Shown: piece after piece, positions 1-10,677 of the stretch
Numbering within the stretch: position 1 is the stretch's first letter
Layout of the letters: each line of letters opens with the position of its first letter
NCBI GenBank assembly: GCA_022695795.1
Contig: MU404162.1
Coordinates: forward strand, 1 to 64,000
DNA: 64,000 nt
Reading direction: 5' to 3'
From: Biscogniauxia marginata
Taxonomy: Eukaryota > Ascomycota > Sordariomycetes > Xylariales > Xylariaceae
Position numbers and translations under genes: made by a program
The notes under the pieces: generated by a model
What the model saw: the letters and a program-made list of their open reading frames with translations, nothing else
Told to the model about the DNA's origin: nothing
Databases searched by the model: none

Positions 1-126
1 CGGTTCGAATAATAATAATTATTAATTAATTTCAATGCGATATAAATAATTTTTAATAGTTAAAAGTATAATAACTATGAAATTTCGTTCGCGAGCTTGT
101 TTTATTTACTTACTTATATAATATGT
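1..126. mobile_element. 3' end of a TIR element, cut by the window edge
   Basis: Positions about 82-126 match the inverted terminus of the family also seen at 8719 and 1828 (a GAGCTTG core, then a run ending ATGT) and are followed by TA at 127-128. Positions 1-80 match 8590-8670 closely, so this is the right-hand part of a longer element whose left part lies upstream of the window. Confidence 0.5.
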
Positions 127-486
127 TATATATAATTATTATATATTAAAAGTCATTTATTTATATGTTATAACGGTATTTTATAGTTATTATGTTAATA
201 ACTTAAAAAAATTAATAATTTCACTTATAAAAGTGAAATTTAAAGCTTTAATCTTATTATATATAATAACTAGTCCTTTATAACATTATATTTATTAATT
301 AATATAAATATAACTAAATTATACATTTTAATAAAATTTAAAGGTTTAATTTAATTTTAATTAATTTATAAATAATTTAAAATAAGTTAATTAAATATTA
401 TATAAATATTAAAAAACTTTCTTTAAATTTATATTTATATAATAACTCGTTATATATTTATAAAAAACTTAAAATAAAGTTATATA

Positions 487-881
487 ACGTACCACACAAG
501 CTCGTGGACGAAATGGTTTTCCATACAAAGTCGACTTTTTCGAAAATTCATAACTTTACTTATAAAAATCGGAAAAGTCTCGGACCTTTTTTTCTAGTTA
601 TATAATTATATAGTTTAGTTAAAATAAAATAAAAAGTGAAAATATATAAAGAAATACGTAAAAAGGTCCGTGCGTTTTGTTATAATTTTAGTTTTTACGC
701 GTTTTCTTTTTGTGTTTTTTAATATTAATTTTTTGGAATTTTATTTTAATTAAACTATATAGTTATATAACTAGAAAAAAAGGTCCGAGACTTTTCCGAT
801 TTTTATAAGTAAAGTTATGAATTTTCGAAAAAGTCGACTTTGTATGGAAAACCATTTCGTCCACGAGCTTATGTGGTACGC
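487..881. mobile_element. Palindromic MITE-like element, 395 bp, flanked by TA
   Basis: Two arms of about 140 bp (487-630 and 738-881) are inverted copies that differ at only about four places, all transitions. They flank a spacer of about 110 bp. The element starts ACGTACCACA, ends TGTGGTACGC and lies between TA dinucleotides at 485-486 and 882-883. TA target duplication with long inverted repeats and no coding capacity fits a non-autonomous element of the Tc1/mariner-pogo superfamily; this is inference from termini, since no transposase is present. It is the best preserved copy in the window. Confidence 0.7.
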
Positions 882-1196
882 TAATTAAACTTTATAAAAA
901 GATAAATTATATTTTTAAATAAACAAAAGTTATTTTTTATATAAATTTTAATAATAATTCAAATTTAAATTTTATTTAAAGACATTTTATAAAATTTAAG
1001 TATATTAAAAAGAAATATAAAGTTAATAAATAATATTATTATAAAATAATATAATATATAAATAAGTAAATTATTAAAAATTTTATATAAAATTAAACTT
1101 TTTTCTAAAAATTTAATTAATTAATTTATATTTTAAAAATCCGATTTTATATAAAAAATTAAGCACTTTACTTATTTATATAATTAAATTTAAATA

Positions 1197-1828
1197 ATAT
1201 ATTTTATAAGTAAATAAATAAAATAAACTTATAAATGAAATGGGATTTTTTATATAAAATCGACCTTTTTAAAAAAAAATCATAACTTAACACGTAAAAA
1301 TCGGAAAAGTTTAAAACCTTTTTCTTTAATTATATAATTATATATAAATATTTTTCTTTAAAGTAATAACTCGTTAAAACTTTTAATAACTTTTTTAATA
1401 ATTATATTAATAATTAATAACTTAAATTAAATCCGTTAAATGCCTTATATTTATAAATAAGTTTTTTATAAAGTTTTTTATAATTACAATTATAATTATA
1501 ATCGTCGTTAATTATTAACGAAGTTATTAATAGTTTAATAAGTTATTACTTTTTAAAAAGATATTTATAATTTAACTAGAATTTTTTATTTAAAAACATA
1601 AAACAAAAACTTAAAAAAACTAAAAATTAAAAATATATAAACCTTTTTACCTATTTCTTTATATATTTAAGTTTACATTTTTTAATTAAACTATATAATT
1701 AAAGAAAAAAGTCTTATATTTTTCCGATTTTTATATGTTAAATTATAAAAGATTTTTAAAAAATCGATTTTATATAAAAAATTATTTTATTTGCGAGCTT
1801 ATTTCGTTTACTCGCTTATATAATACGT
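1197..1828. mobile_element. Degenerate copy of the palindromic TIR element
   Basis: The left arm (about 1197-1340) and the right arm (about 1690-1828) resemble the arms of the 487-881 element. The spacer motif is present in reverse orientation near 1645-1680, and extra AT-rich sequence separates the arms. The right end reads ATACGT followed by TA at 1829-1830. It is much more AT-biased than the 487-881 copy, so arm limits are approximate. Confidence 0.5.
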
Positions 1829-1839
1829 TAATTTAATTA

Positions 1840-2120
1840 AAAATAAAATAAAAATGTTAAAAAAAACGCGAAAAAAACTTAAAAGCTTAAAAATAAAATA
1901 TATATATTATAATAATATAAACTATTTTACCGTTTTTACGTATTTTTATTTCGATTTTTATTTTATTTTATATTTAATTAAACGAATTAATTATATAATT
2001 ATAAAAACCTTCCGTGATTTTCCGACTTTTATATATTAAGTTATTATTATTAAAAAAAAAAACCCTTGATTTTATATGAAATATTAAGTGTTTTACTTGT
2101 TTAAATAACTTATTAACTTA
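1840..2120. mobile_element. Partial copy of the same TIR element (spacer plus one arm)
   Basis: The segment directly after the 1197-1828 copy carries the spacer signature (an ACGCG-containing stretch, then a TTTTTACGTATTT-like motif) and one diverged arm near 1985-2120. No matching second arm was found. Ends are approximate. Confidence 0.35.
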
Positions 2121-2930
2121 TTATTACAAGGTGACTAGCCACGGGGTGGCTAGCTATATATAATAAGATTAAACCCTTAAATTTCATTTTTATAAGTGAA
2201 TCGTTAACCTTTTAAAGTTATTAGTATAACGGTTTATAAAGCACCGTTATAACACTTATAAATAACGTTACTTTATTTATTTATGTAATATATTATAAAT
2301 ATAATAATTATAAAATTATATTTTATTAAATTAAAAATTCATTTAAAAATTTATATTCTTTTTTAAAATATTTCAATAAAACTTAAGTTTTAAGTTAATT
2401 AATAATTAAAAATATTAAAACTTAAAAACTTAAATTATATTAAAATGTAATTTAATTTAATTTTATAACTTAATAGTTATAAGTTAATTATATATATATA
2501 TATATATTTAATTGTTTTTTATTTCGTTATTTTTTTAATAAATTTTATTTAAAACGTTTAATTTAATTTAATAATAAAAATTAACCTTTTTAATTAATTA
2601 TATAAATATAAAGTTTAATATAATTCAATTTATAAAAAATATAGTTTATAATAAATAAATAAATAATATTAAAAAGTAAAAATTATTTTATTTGAAATAT
2701 TAAATATAAGTTTTTTTATAAACTTTAATTTAAATAATTAATTTAAAATTATAAAGTTTATATAATAATTAAATTAAATTGAAAATTAAAAGGGTTTAAA
2801 TTATTTTAAAGAAAAAAACTTAATAAATCATTAGTTTTTTATATTATTAATTTAAATTAATTAATAATTAAATTATAACCTTGCTTATAATAGTTGTTTT
2901 AAAAATAATAATTATTAAGCTTTATAAACA

Positions 2931-3366
2931 TCATATCCCCGTACCTTTTCCCGCTATGGCAAGCTACATAAAATAGGTCGGGATAGGTCGGGTTGGGCTT
3001 TAATAAGACGGGGCCTGTTTTTACCATTTAAAATCTGTCTTTGTCGTCGTCGAAGCTAAGGATTCCTGCATATCATGTCTAGGCTAATAGCTATCGAGTA
3101 ATTGTAAACTGCTGGCAACTTAGGCTTCTAGAGCTGAAATTAGCAAACCGCGAAAACGGGGTAGCCTAGGATTTTGAACTTGTATGCGAATAAGAACAAT
3201 ATCGATTAAGTAAGGTCCTTTGCTTAAAGGTCCCCTTTCCCGATACACATAGATAAGGCCTAATGGGGTCATCAAAAGCTGGATTCGGCTAACTAATCAC
3301 TCTCAGGTAGGTAGTCTTAGTAGGGGGTCCTAAGTTTCTAATGTCGACACAGGGATAGCAATTATA
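2931..3366. other. Intergenic, normal GC; nothing recognised
   Basis: This is the transition from the AT-rich block to the 3' side of the F-box gene. I see no open frame of note, RNA gene or repeat; it probably includes the 3' UTR of the minus-strand F-box gene. Confidence 0.6.
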
Positions 3367-4365
3367 TTACGGAGTGCTGCCTTGCGTTACCGCCTGCTCA
3401 AGTTTCCGCCGTGTAGCCCACCTTAGCACGAACTCGACATCTTTATCATGCTGTTCAGCAGGCATGTACATCCATTCCTTGAGATCGCTGTTCCAAGATC
3501 TATTCGGGAGCCAGCTTTCCAACATGTAGTAGTTGTCCCTGCGGTAAGGAAAATCATAGGTTGGAGGACCGCTACGGCTCAGCCAGTGATCAGCTCCCGA
3601 GTCCGCATCCTTCTGGGTCATGCGGAAGCGTCGGCGTTGGTTGCCCCTGTTGGCGACATGGCGGCGTATCGATCTGATGGTGGAGTCGAGGTGCATCTCT
3701 AGCAATCGTGAGTGCCAAAGGGGTTTGTACAGCGCCTTGCGCACGAGCGCCGCATTTTTAGCTACCAGGTTTTGGTTCCATTCTGGGAATTTGCCGCGTG
3801 GGATCATAGGTATTGGTTCGCCCGTGTCTAGGTGATCCTGCCAGTAGGCAAAATCCACAATCAGACAGAGTGCCGACCACCGCAGCGTGCACGTGAGACA
3901 GGTGCATATCTCTGCTGGGTCCGGCTGTTGGACATGTTGGTAATATGGCTTTTTGTGAATGGCCAGGAGTTCCTGTCGCTCGGGATTCTGTAGGTGAGGA
4001 CGAGTGGCTAGGTCTATCTCCGAGAGGAGGACGGGAAGCCGAAAGCATTTTTCCAGGCACTCGAATCTGATGAGATTGATGGTCCTGGCAACACTGCCTT
4101 CTTCTTGACCGATGAAAGCTTGGAAAGATTTGCTGACTCGCTGTAGATTGAAGATATCGCTAGGCCTGAGGAAGACAAGAACGTTGAGGAAAAGCTCGTA
4201 CGGGAGGCTTAATAAATCTTGAGAATTCTGGTGGGATTTCCTCTGGGCTTTCCGTGTCTGCCTTTTCCTGATCCTCTCAGTACGCTTTGAATGCAAAGTG
4301 AGCGCTTCTGTCTTGTCTTCTAGCACACCTAGCTCTTCATCCTCGAAAGGTTCCATCTTACCCAT
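3367..4365 (-). CDS. F-box domain protein
   Basis: Single-exon gene for 332 aa. Residues about 50-86 form an F-box (LLSLPYELFLNVLVFLRPSDI, then LQRVSKSFQAFI), the motif that binds Skp1 in SCF ubiquitin ligases. The N-terminus (about 20-45) is strongly basic. The middle has a cysteine cluster (CTCLTC) followed by RWSALCLIVDFAYWQ; I recall similar cysteine/tryptophan blocks in Pezizomycotina F-box proteins, but their role is unknown to me. The likely role is substrate adaptor of an SCF E3 ligase; no WD40 or LRR substrate domain is visible, so the target cannot be predicted. It sits between two AT-rich blocks but is itself intact. Confidence 0.85.
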   Translation of the reverse strand: MGKMEPFEDEELGVLEDKTEALTLHSKRTERIRKRQTRKAQRKSHQNSQDLLSLPYELFLNVLVFLRPSDIFNLQRVSKSFQAFIGQEEGSVARTINLIRFECLEKCFRLPVLLSEIDLATRPHLQNPERQELLAIHKKPYYQHVQQPDPAEICTCLTCTLRWSALCLIVDFAYWQDHLDTGEPIPMIPRGKFPEWNQNLVAKNAALVRKALYKPLWHSRLLEMHLDSTIRSIRRHVANRGNQRRRFRMTQKDADSGADHWLSRSGPPTYDFPYRRDNYYMLESWLPNRSWNSDLKEWMYMPAEQHDKDVEFVLRWATRRKLEQAVTQGSTP

Positions 4366-4721
4366 GGTAGATACCTATTCCAGAAGGGTTGTATTTGCAC
4401 GTGAAGAGTTGGGAAACGAAGTGAAGACGCACCGGAGTTAAGTTATGTCGTTGCCGCGTTCGGTGTTTAGGTAGGCACCAGGTAGGTAAGTAATCAATCA
4501 GCTAACCTGATTAGCTCGAAAATATGGTTTACTGCATGACATTATTGTTTTACTAGGTATGTAATTCTTTATATTCGAGACGACCACCGCCAGTGTTCAC
4601 CTGTGAGGTCATCAATATAAACACGTCTAATTCGCAGGTGACCAGAACCTCCCCAACGGTAGTCAGCAAGAAACAACTATCATTCCTCTGAAGAAAGCCG
4701 CGCAACAAGAACAAAAAAAAG

Positions 4722-5173
4722 ATGGCTATCTACCACATTGTCATTTTCAAGTTCAAATATCTAGTTCCGCCAGAGGAGGTGCAGGCAGTAAGAGCAATAT
4801 CATTAACCTAGAATGTTGGCTGTAGGCTAACTTGACGCAGGCCTGTGATCGCATGTTGGCTTTGGGCCAGAAGTGCACCCACCCCACGACGCAGAAGACT
4901 TACGTGAAAGTGCTAGGTGGTGGGAAGGATAACAGTCCTGAGGGTCGCCAGGTAAGGTTACCGTTAGTACCTACTGCTTGTTATATTAAATTGACCAGTT
5001 GAACTGCTTGTGTATAGAATGGCATGACGCATCCGTTCATCTTCCAGTTCGAGAGTGAAGAGGATAGGAAACACTATCTAGAGAAGGACCCTGCCCATCT
5101 CGAATTCGTGGCTAGCATTCAGGATATCTTAGATGCAGCGCAAGTCGTTGACTTTACACCTGGTGTGTTCTAA
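4722..5173 (+). CDS. Dabb (stress-responsive A/B barrel) domain protein
   Basis: Three exons, 4722-4787, 4841-4951 and 5018-5173, give 110 aa. The short exons hide it from simple ORF searches. Introns have GTAAGA/GTAAGG donors and CAG/TAG acceptors, all phase 0. The start MAIYHIVIFKFK is the classic first beta strand of the Dabb fold. Mid-protein TYVKVLGGGKDNSPEGR and the C-terminal block PFIFQFESEEDRKHYLEKDPAH with LDAAQVVDFTPG match the family. Dabb proteins are small dimeric alpha+beta barrels; some are stress-induced and some are cyclases. The specific role here is unknown. Completeness of fold and splice sites makes the model firm. Confidence 0.88.
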
Positions 5174-5982
5174 AATCGGAGAAACGCGGCGTAGCTACGG
5201 ATTAGGGCTGGGTGAAATATACCTACCTAACATGGGAAGTAATACGTACATAGGTACCGATGTATTTCAATAAACCATGAACCGGTAATAGGTATGTAGG
5301 TAGGTAGATAGCTCATCTCAGGTTAATTGTTTATGCACATGGTCGGTAACATGATATCAACTTTGCGCGGGATATATTTGCAGATGCAAAGGTGTGGAAA
5401 CCCCGGCCGATCAAAGAGCATGGAACTAACCAGGACTGATTTAGTGTAGCTGTAGCCCTACGTCATTCCCCGCGCCGAGCAGGCTCAGAGATGCGGTATC
5501 TACCTACCTCCTAGGCACCTAAAGAACCCACTAGAACTACCTCAGCTAGCACTAACTAAAAGGGAGCCATGGGGGGGGGTTGGGAAGGGGAACAGCCCAA
5601 GTCAAATCAAATTGACCAAATTACGATCTCTCAACTAACCAACCCACACTCACAAACAGGAATACTACATACTACATCTACATACTATTTCATTCCACAC
5701 GTGTGAAATCCGGCAAGCAACCCAACCAGTCCACACCTACAAGCGCGCTCCTGATATTTACCTGCTCTGCCAAGCCTCGACGGATCCAGACACATGTGCG
5801 ATTCCTGATCCTCCTTCTCGTTGCGCCAACCCAACACTTCTTCCACCCCGCCGTCTCCATCACCGCGACCACCTCAAGGCCTCTGCTATAACTTGGCCAT
5901 CGAATCTATCCGACCTTCGGCGTCCCATCGCCATCATCGCTCTCAACCCTCCATTTGTGCCGTGGGGAATTGACTAGTCACC
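5174..5982. other. Intergenic/5' region with ACCT-type repeats
   Basis: Contains short TACCTACCTA/TAGGTAGGTA motifs near 5220-5310 and 5500-5520 and a C/G homopolymer run near 5570-5590. The last 250 bp are pyrimidine-rich, as expected for the promoter and 5' UTR of the next gene. Open frames overlapping 5690-5890 look like chance frames in this leader. Confidence 0.5.
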
Positions 5983-7216
5983 ATGTCGCAAAAGCAGACA
6001 GCCCCGATGCTCATCAACATTCCTCCCCCGCCATCCAACCCGGACACTCCGAGTGACATGCCGTAAGTATTCTGCACGCTTTGTCATGCTGGCCGTTCCC
6101 GCTGACGGATGAATGCTGATGGGTGAATTCCACAGTGGCACCCCGACGAGCACCGCCACCTCGCTCTCCGCGCTCTCCACTACCGCCATCAAAGACGGCC
6201 ACCGCGGCGGCCACGCCCTTCACGGCTTAGGCGGTCCCCGAGGCCATGCCCATCACGGTTCCACTAATAGTCTAGAAGCCGAGCGCGCAGACCGCATCAG
6301 CCGCCTTGCCGGGCTCGAGCGCGTCTCTACTCTGCGCGCACACCAACAACACAGCGCCAATGCCGCCTCCCCGCAGACCACACCCACTTCGACCGGCTTC
6401 CCGCCCCAGAATGCCCCCGCTGCCCTTACGCCCGCCTACTTTGACTCCAATGGCCAGCCCACTGCTGTTACTAAGATGAGCACAGTTGGTACTGCATCCG
6501 CCACGGGTAGCGTCGGTGCGCGGACTACGACCGAAGCCCAGTTCGAGTTGGACGCCGACCTAACCGAAGTGGACGAAGATACTATGAGTACCGATACCAA
6601 CTACCGCACTATGGACGTCGACTCTACCTCAGGCGCCATCGACGCCATGGATGAGGACTTGACCAATCGCTCTGTTGGCGGGTTCGAGGACCGTATGAGT
6701 GATGACGGAACCGCTAGCTTGGTAGGCTTCGGTGAGGGCGCAAACAGTACTGTCAGTGGTCCCATATATCATCGTAGACCTTTACCGGGGAATTCTGGCG
6801 CGTCTGGAAGCTGGGGCTTGGAGAGGAGCAGCTCGGGACTCAGCCAGGAGGCCATGATGAGAAGCCGAGAGATGCGCGAGTTGGCCAGTAACGATACTCC
6901 AATTAGTTCATCGGCCGCTGCTGAGAGACGAGAAGCCAGATACGTCGACGGTGTCGCAGTTGATGGTGGCGGTCATGTCGGTACCACAGACGATGACATG
7001 TTTGTGGATACGACTACCCGTGGGCCCGTCCCTATTCAGCCAGGCCAACCACAGACAAGTGCTCTTAGAGAGGGCGTTGGAGGTCCAGCTACACGCGAGG
7101 CGGCCGAGCGCATTATTCGAGAACGACTTGATGGTGGCGAAGGTCGAGCACCAGTTCTGAGCAATCCGAGTGGCGGTGACAAGCTAGGCAAATTTTATTT
7201 CGAGGAAAAGAAATAG
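5983..7216 (+). CDS. Conserved disordered fungal protein, function unknown
   Basis: Two exons, 5983-6062 and 6136-7216 (GTAAGT donor, CACAG acceptor), encode 386 aa. The upstream exon supplies a start MSQKQTAPMLINIPPPPSNPDTP, in frame with the long exon. The protein is mostly low complexity: a Thr/Ser/Ala-rich region, His/Gly-rich near 50-70, then acidic stretches around 170-225. The segment LEAERADRISRLAGLERVSTLR (about 75-100) is helical, and the C-terminus is LGKFYFEEKK. I recognise no enzymatic or DNA-binding domain; disorder, an acidic centre and a charged tail suggest a regulatory or scaffold role, which is inference only. The two exon ends join without frame conflict. Confidence 0.75.
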
Positions 7217-7552
7217 GATGTTTGCATGGAGCATATGTCAACTCCCTAGTTTGCTGGTCGCTTCTTTTCTTCACTTCTATGAAACTAGGCCTAGCCAGGT
7301 ATTTGGAGTTTGTATTGGCGTTTGGGGGCGGAGGGTGATGTCTTACCTCCATAGGGTGCAAGGATGGCTTCACTATCTCTCCGGATGGGCAGACTAATTT
7401 GGTTTTGGGTTGTTTGTTTTGTTCTGGTCAAAAAAAGGGGGGGAGATTGGTTTCATTCGTTTTACACTACTTTAGCTGTAAGGCTGCTTGTGATCCTATC
7501 TGTTTTTTAAAGCATGTGATTATACCGCAATAGTGATATTATTTTTTCTTTA
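7217..7552. other. 3' flank of the preceding gene; no gene
   Basis: Normal-GC sequence falling towards AT-rich, with a short G run near 7436-7443. It ends exactly at a TA dinucleotide (7551-7552) where the transposon-type terminus begins. Confidence 0.5.
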
Positions 7553-8719
7553 ACGTACTACACAAGCTCGTGAGCCACACAAGCGAGTAGGCCACTTGAT
7601 ATTATAAGTCCTATATATAAAGTGGCCTCGATGATAATGTATTATATATAATTAATAAAAACCTTAATTTTTATATTTATTATTATTATATTAATTTTAA
7701 TAATTATTTCGATTATAAATTTTATTTTATTAAAATTATATATATTTTTCTTTTAAATATTATATTTTATAATCGTATTATATATTAATTTATATTAATT
7801 TTAATATATATTTAAGTTTTTATAAAAAGCTTTTTAATTAATTATTTATTTATTTAAATACGTTTAAAAGGTTTTTTATTATTATATAAAATTAAAAGCT
7901 TAGTTTTATTTAACGCGTTTCGCGTTATAATTATATAATAAAATATTTATTATTTTAATAACGTAATAAAAACGAAAAAGAAATAACTAATTATTTAAAT
8001 TAATAATACGTTAAATAATTATAACTTCTTTATAAAATATAAATTTTCAGAAATTGTTAATAAGTACATATATAAGTAAAAGCAAATAACTAGATAATAA
8101 TATAAAATAATAAGAGGTGAAACAATGTGTATTAGTTGTTTAAAGTGGTAATTATCTACTTAAAGGGATAGGAGATGAGTTAACCCTTATATACACGCGG
8201 GGTTATATCTCTTATAAATTAGTTATATAACCATTAGAAATTTAATATAACAATTAATTACGTAAATATATTTTTAAATCGTCGTTATAATATAATATTA
8301 AGAATATTATAAATTTTTAATAACTAATAAAAATTAATATTTAAATAATATTATTTATAAATAATAATATAATTAATTTAAGTTTTAAATAATATTTTTA
8401 ATTATTAAATTAAATTAATTAATAATAAAAAAACTTAAAAAATAAAAATAAAATATATAATTATAATTTTACACGTTTTAAAAAAATAATAAATTTTTTA
8501 ATTTTTAATTAAATAATATAAATTACGTTTTAAAAAACTAAATACTTAATATAAAAAAAGTATTTAATTTTTAAAGTATAAAACTAAATAAAACGGTTTA
8601 AATAATAATAATTATTAATTAATTTCGATATAACGCAAATGATTTTTAATAATTAAAAGTATAATAACTATAAAATTTCGTTTACGAGCTTGTTTTGTTT
8701 ATTCGCTTATATAATATGT
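7553..8719. mobile_element. Degenerate TIR element, about 1.17 kb
   Basis: The left end at 7553 follows TA and reads ACGTACTACACAAGC. The right end at 8719 precedes TA and is the inverted counterpart, with the same GAGCTTG core as the ends at 126 and 1828. The interior is too AT-mutated to show coding sequence. The termini suggest a Tc1/mariner-pogo-like element, but pairing of these two ends as one insertion is inference. Confidence 0.45.
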
Positions 8720-9150
8720 TATTTTTTATATAAAATATAAAGTTTTAAATATTAAGTTTTATAATTAATTATATAAATATATTATTATTTCGCTTTTATA
8801 ATATTATATAAAAAACTTTATAAAATATTATTAATATATAATAATTAATTTTTAAATAACGATATTTATATTTAATTATATAAATTATTTAAGTTTTTAT
8901 TAATATTATTAGTTTTTAAAATAAATTTAATTTTATGCGTTTTAATAATAATAATAAATATATTATTTTTAAATTAATTAATGTAAATTACACATTAAAA
9001 AACTAAATACTTAATTTAAAAAAGATTTTTAATTTTTAAAATATAAAACTAAATAATATAATTCGAATAATAATAATAATAAATTAATTTTTAATAATTA
9101 AAAATGTAATAATTATGAAAATTAGTTTATTTACTTATATAGTTTTATAA
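8510..9150. repeat. Direct repeat, two copies of about 180-210 bp
   Basis: About 8510-8719 and about 8975-9150 share a series of landmarks in the same order: an AAAAAACTAAATACTTAAT stretch, then AAAACTAAATAA, an (AAT)n run and a TTTTTAATAATTAAAA motif. The same right half recurs at 1-126. This indicates a dispersed family rather than a single tandem duplication. Confidence 0.55.
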
Positions 9151-10140
9151 GGTGGTTTATATATTAAAGGTTTAAATGTAAATTTTTAATAGTTATATTA
9201 AAATTTTAAAACCACGTTTAATATAACTTTTAATCCTTTTTTTAATTTAATTAATTATTTAATTTAATAGTTTATTAATTTATAAGGTACGTTAATAATT
9301 ATTAAAAATTATTAAATTAAATTTAATAAAACCTTTTAATAAACCTTTTTAAAAATTTATATATTTTATTATAAATTTGATTTTCTCGTGTTTTATATAT
9401 ATATTAGTTTTTTATATATTACTATTAAATATAATTAAATTGATTAGTTGTTTAATTTAAAAAAGTCCGGTGTTTTTCTTTATTTATTTATATAAAATGT
9501 TATATATTAAAAATATATTAATAATAAAAGCTTAGTTTATAAAGTTTTAATAAAGCCTTTTTTATAAACTTAATATTTAATAATTATATATAACGTTATA
9601 CTTTTTATTATTTTATATTAATTATATATAAATATTACGATTTAATAATATTAATAATAAAATAATAAAGTTAAAAAATAATAAACCGGAAAACTTATAT
9701 ACATTTAAGTTATATAAATAAGTTTAATAATTATTAAATTTTTTTTCACTTTTAATATTTTTATTAATAAACTAAAAAATTAAACATTATTTTAAATCTT
9801 TTTATATTATTATAATTATAATTATTAAATTTATAAAAAAACTTTAATTAAAACGTATTATTTTATTATATTTTATATATATATTTATATTAATTAATTA
9901 TTTATTTATAAAAACGTTAATTATTAAGTTTTTAATTAAACATTAAAAAATTAAATTAAATTATAATTATAATTTTTATATTAAAAAATAAAATAAAATA
10001 AACATAATATATAGTTATATATATATAATTATAAATACTTATTTATTTATATGAATTTATATGTGTATTTATATAGCAAAACGGTGGACCTTATAAAGCC
10101 GTAATTATAATAAATTTTTAAAGAGGTGTACATAGTAGAC

Positions 10141-10677
10141 TTGCGCCTAGGAGCCTAATTTTGACTGCTACTAGTGACGAGATCAGGGCAAATTAATGCC
10201 TGCTTCTCCAAAGATTCCAACCCACTATTTTCAACTTCATCCGTCTTGCAAATCGCCTTCAGCAGTGCTAAATTTCCTCGAGTTGGTAATTCTATGCACC
10301 TATCGCATCTACTTTATTTTTGGTCTTGATTTTGATTTTTTCTTGTTCTCCCACCTTCCTCGGTGCATCCAAACCTAGAAGCATGCCGTTTCTCCGCCTG
10401 CACATTTCCTGAACAGGATTCCTTGTTCTCTCTCTTGTCTTCTCGTTCCTCGTCGACCTTGCAGCGGCAAAGTCGCGATTGACTTGACTAACGAACGATG
10501 GAAACGTCCCCTGCTAATGCGCCCTAACTAGCAATTTTTTTTTTGCTGACTGCGCTTATCTACTCTGCTGAAATCCCTTTGTCCCTCTACTGTCGTTTAC
10601 AACGACCACGACGACCACGACGACCACGACGACCGCTCCATCCTCTCCACCCTCTCGCGCATACGTCCTTCATCATC
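10141..10677 (+). promoter_or_regulatory. Upstream region of TFIIE-alpha gene with 9-bp repeat
   Basis: Normal-GC sequence between AT-rich block 2 and the TFA1 start. A short tandem repeat of the 9-bp unit ACGACCACG occupies about 10602-10633, followed by a CT-rich leader just before the ATG. The open frame at 10196-10378 looks like a chance frame. No canonical TATA box is obvious. Confidence 0.4.

Larger units (their letters stand above)
1..2930. repeat. AT-rich, RIP-like repeat block 1
   Basis: About 2.9 kb of extremely AT-rich sequence without a credible gene. The one open frame in it (about 1854-2039) encodes only Lys/Ile/Tyr/Phe low-complexity and is not a gene. The block contains several degenerate copies of one inverted-terminus element family (listed separately). 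Its composition and the transition-type differences between repeat copies fit repeat-induced point mutation; no RIP index was computed. The left edge lies outside the window. The right edge near 2930 is where GC rises abruptly. Confidence 0.85.
7553..10140. repeat. AT-rich, RIP-like repeat block 2
   Basis: About 2.6 kb of nearly pure A/T without a credible gene. The left boundary is an inverted terminus (ACGTACTACACAAGCTCGTG) directly after TA, so the block starts with a transposon-derived sequence. A somewhat GC-richer remnant lies near 8110-8215. The right boundary near 10110-10140 has no clear terminus. Confidence 0.8.

Noticed and set aside
1854..2039. 61-codon open frame in AT-rich block 1
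   Set aside because: Almost only Lys, Ile, Tyr, Asn and Phe; expected by chance in such AT-rich DNA, and it overlaps a repeat copy.
1..2930. Telomere, centromere or mitochondrial insertion
   Set aside because: No TTAGGG-type repeats, no mitochondrial genes; the block has repeated TIR elements, fitting a RIP-bleached transposon nest. A centromere cannot be excluded from sequence alone, but blocks of 1-3 kb separated by genes argue against it.
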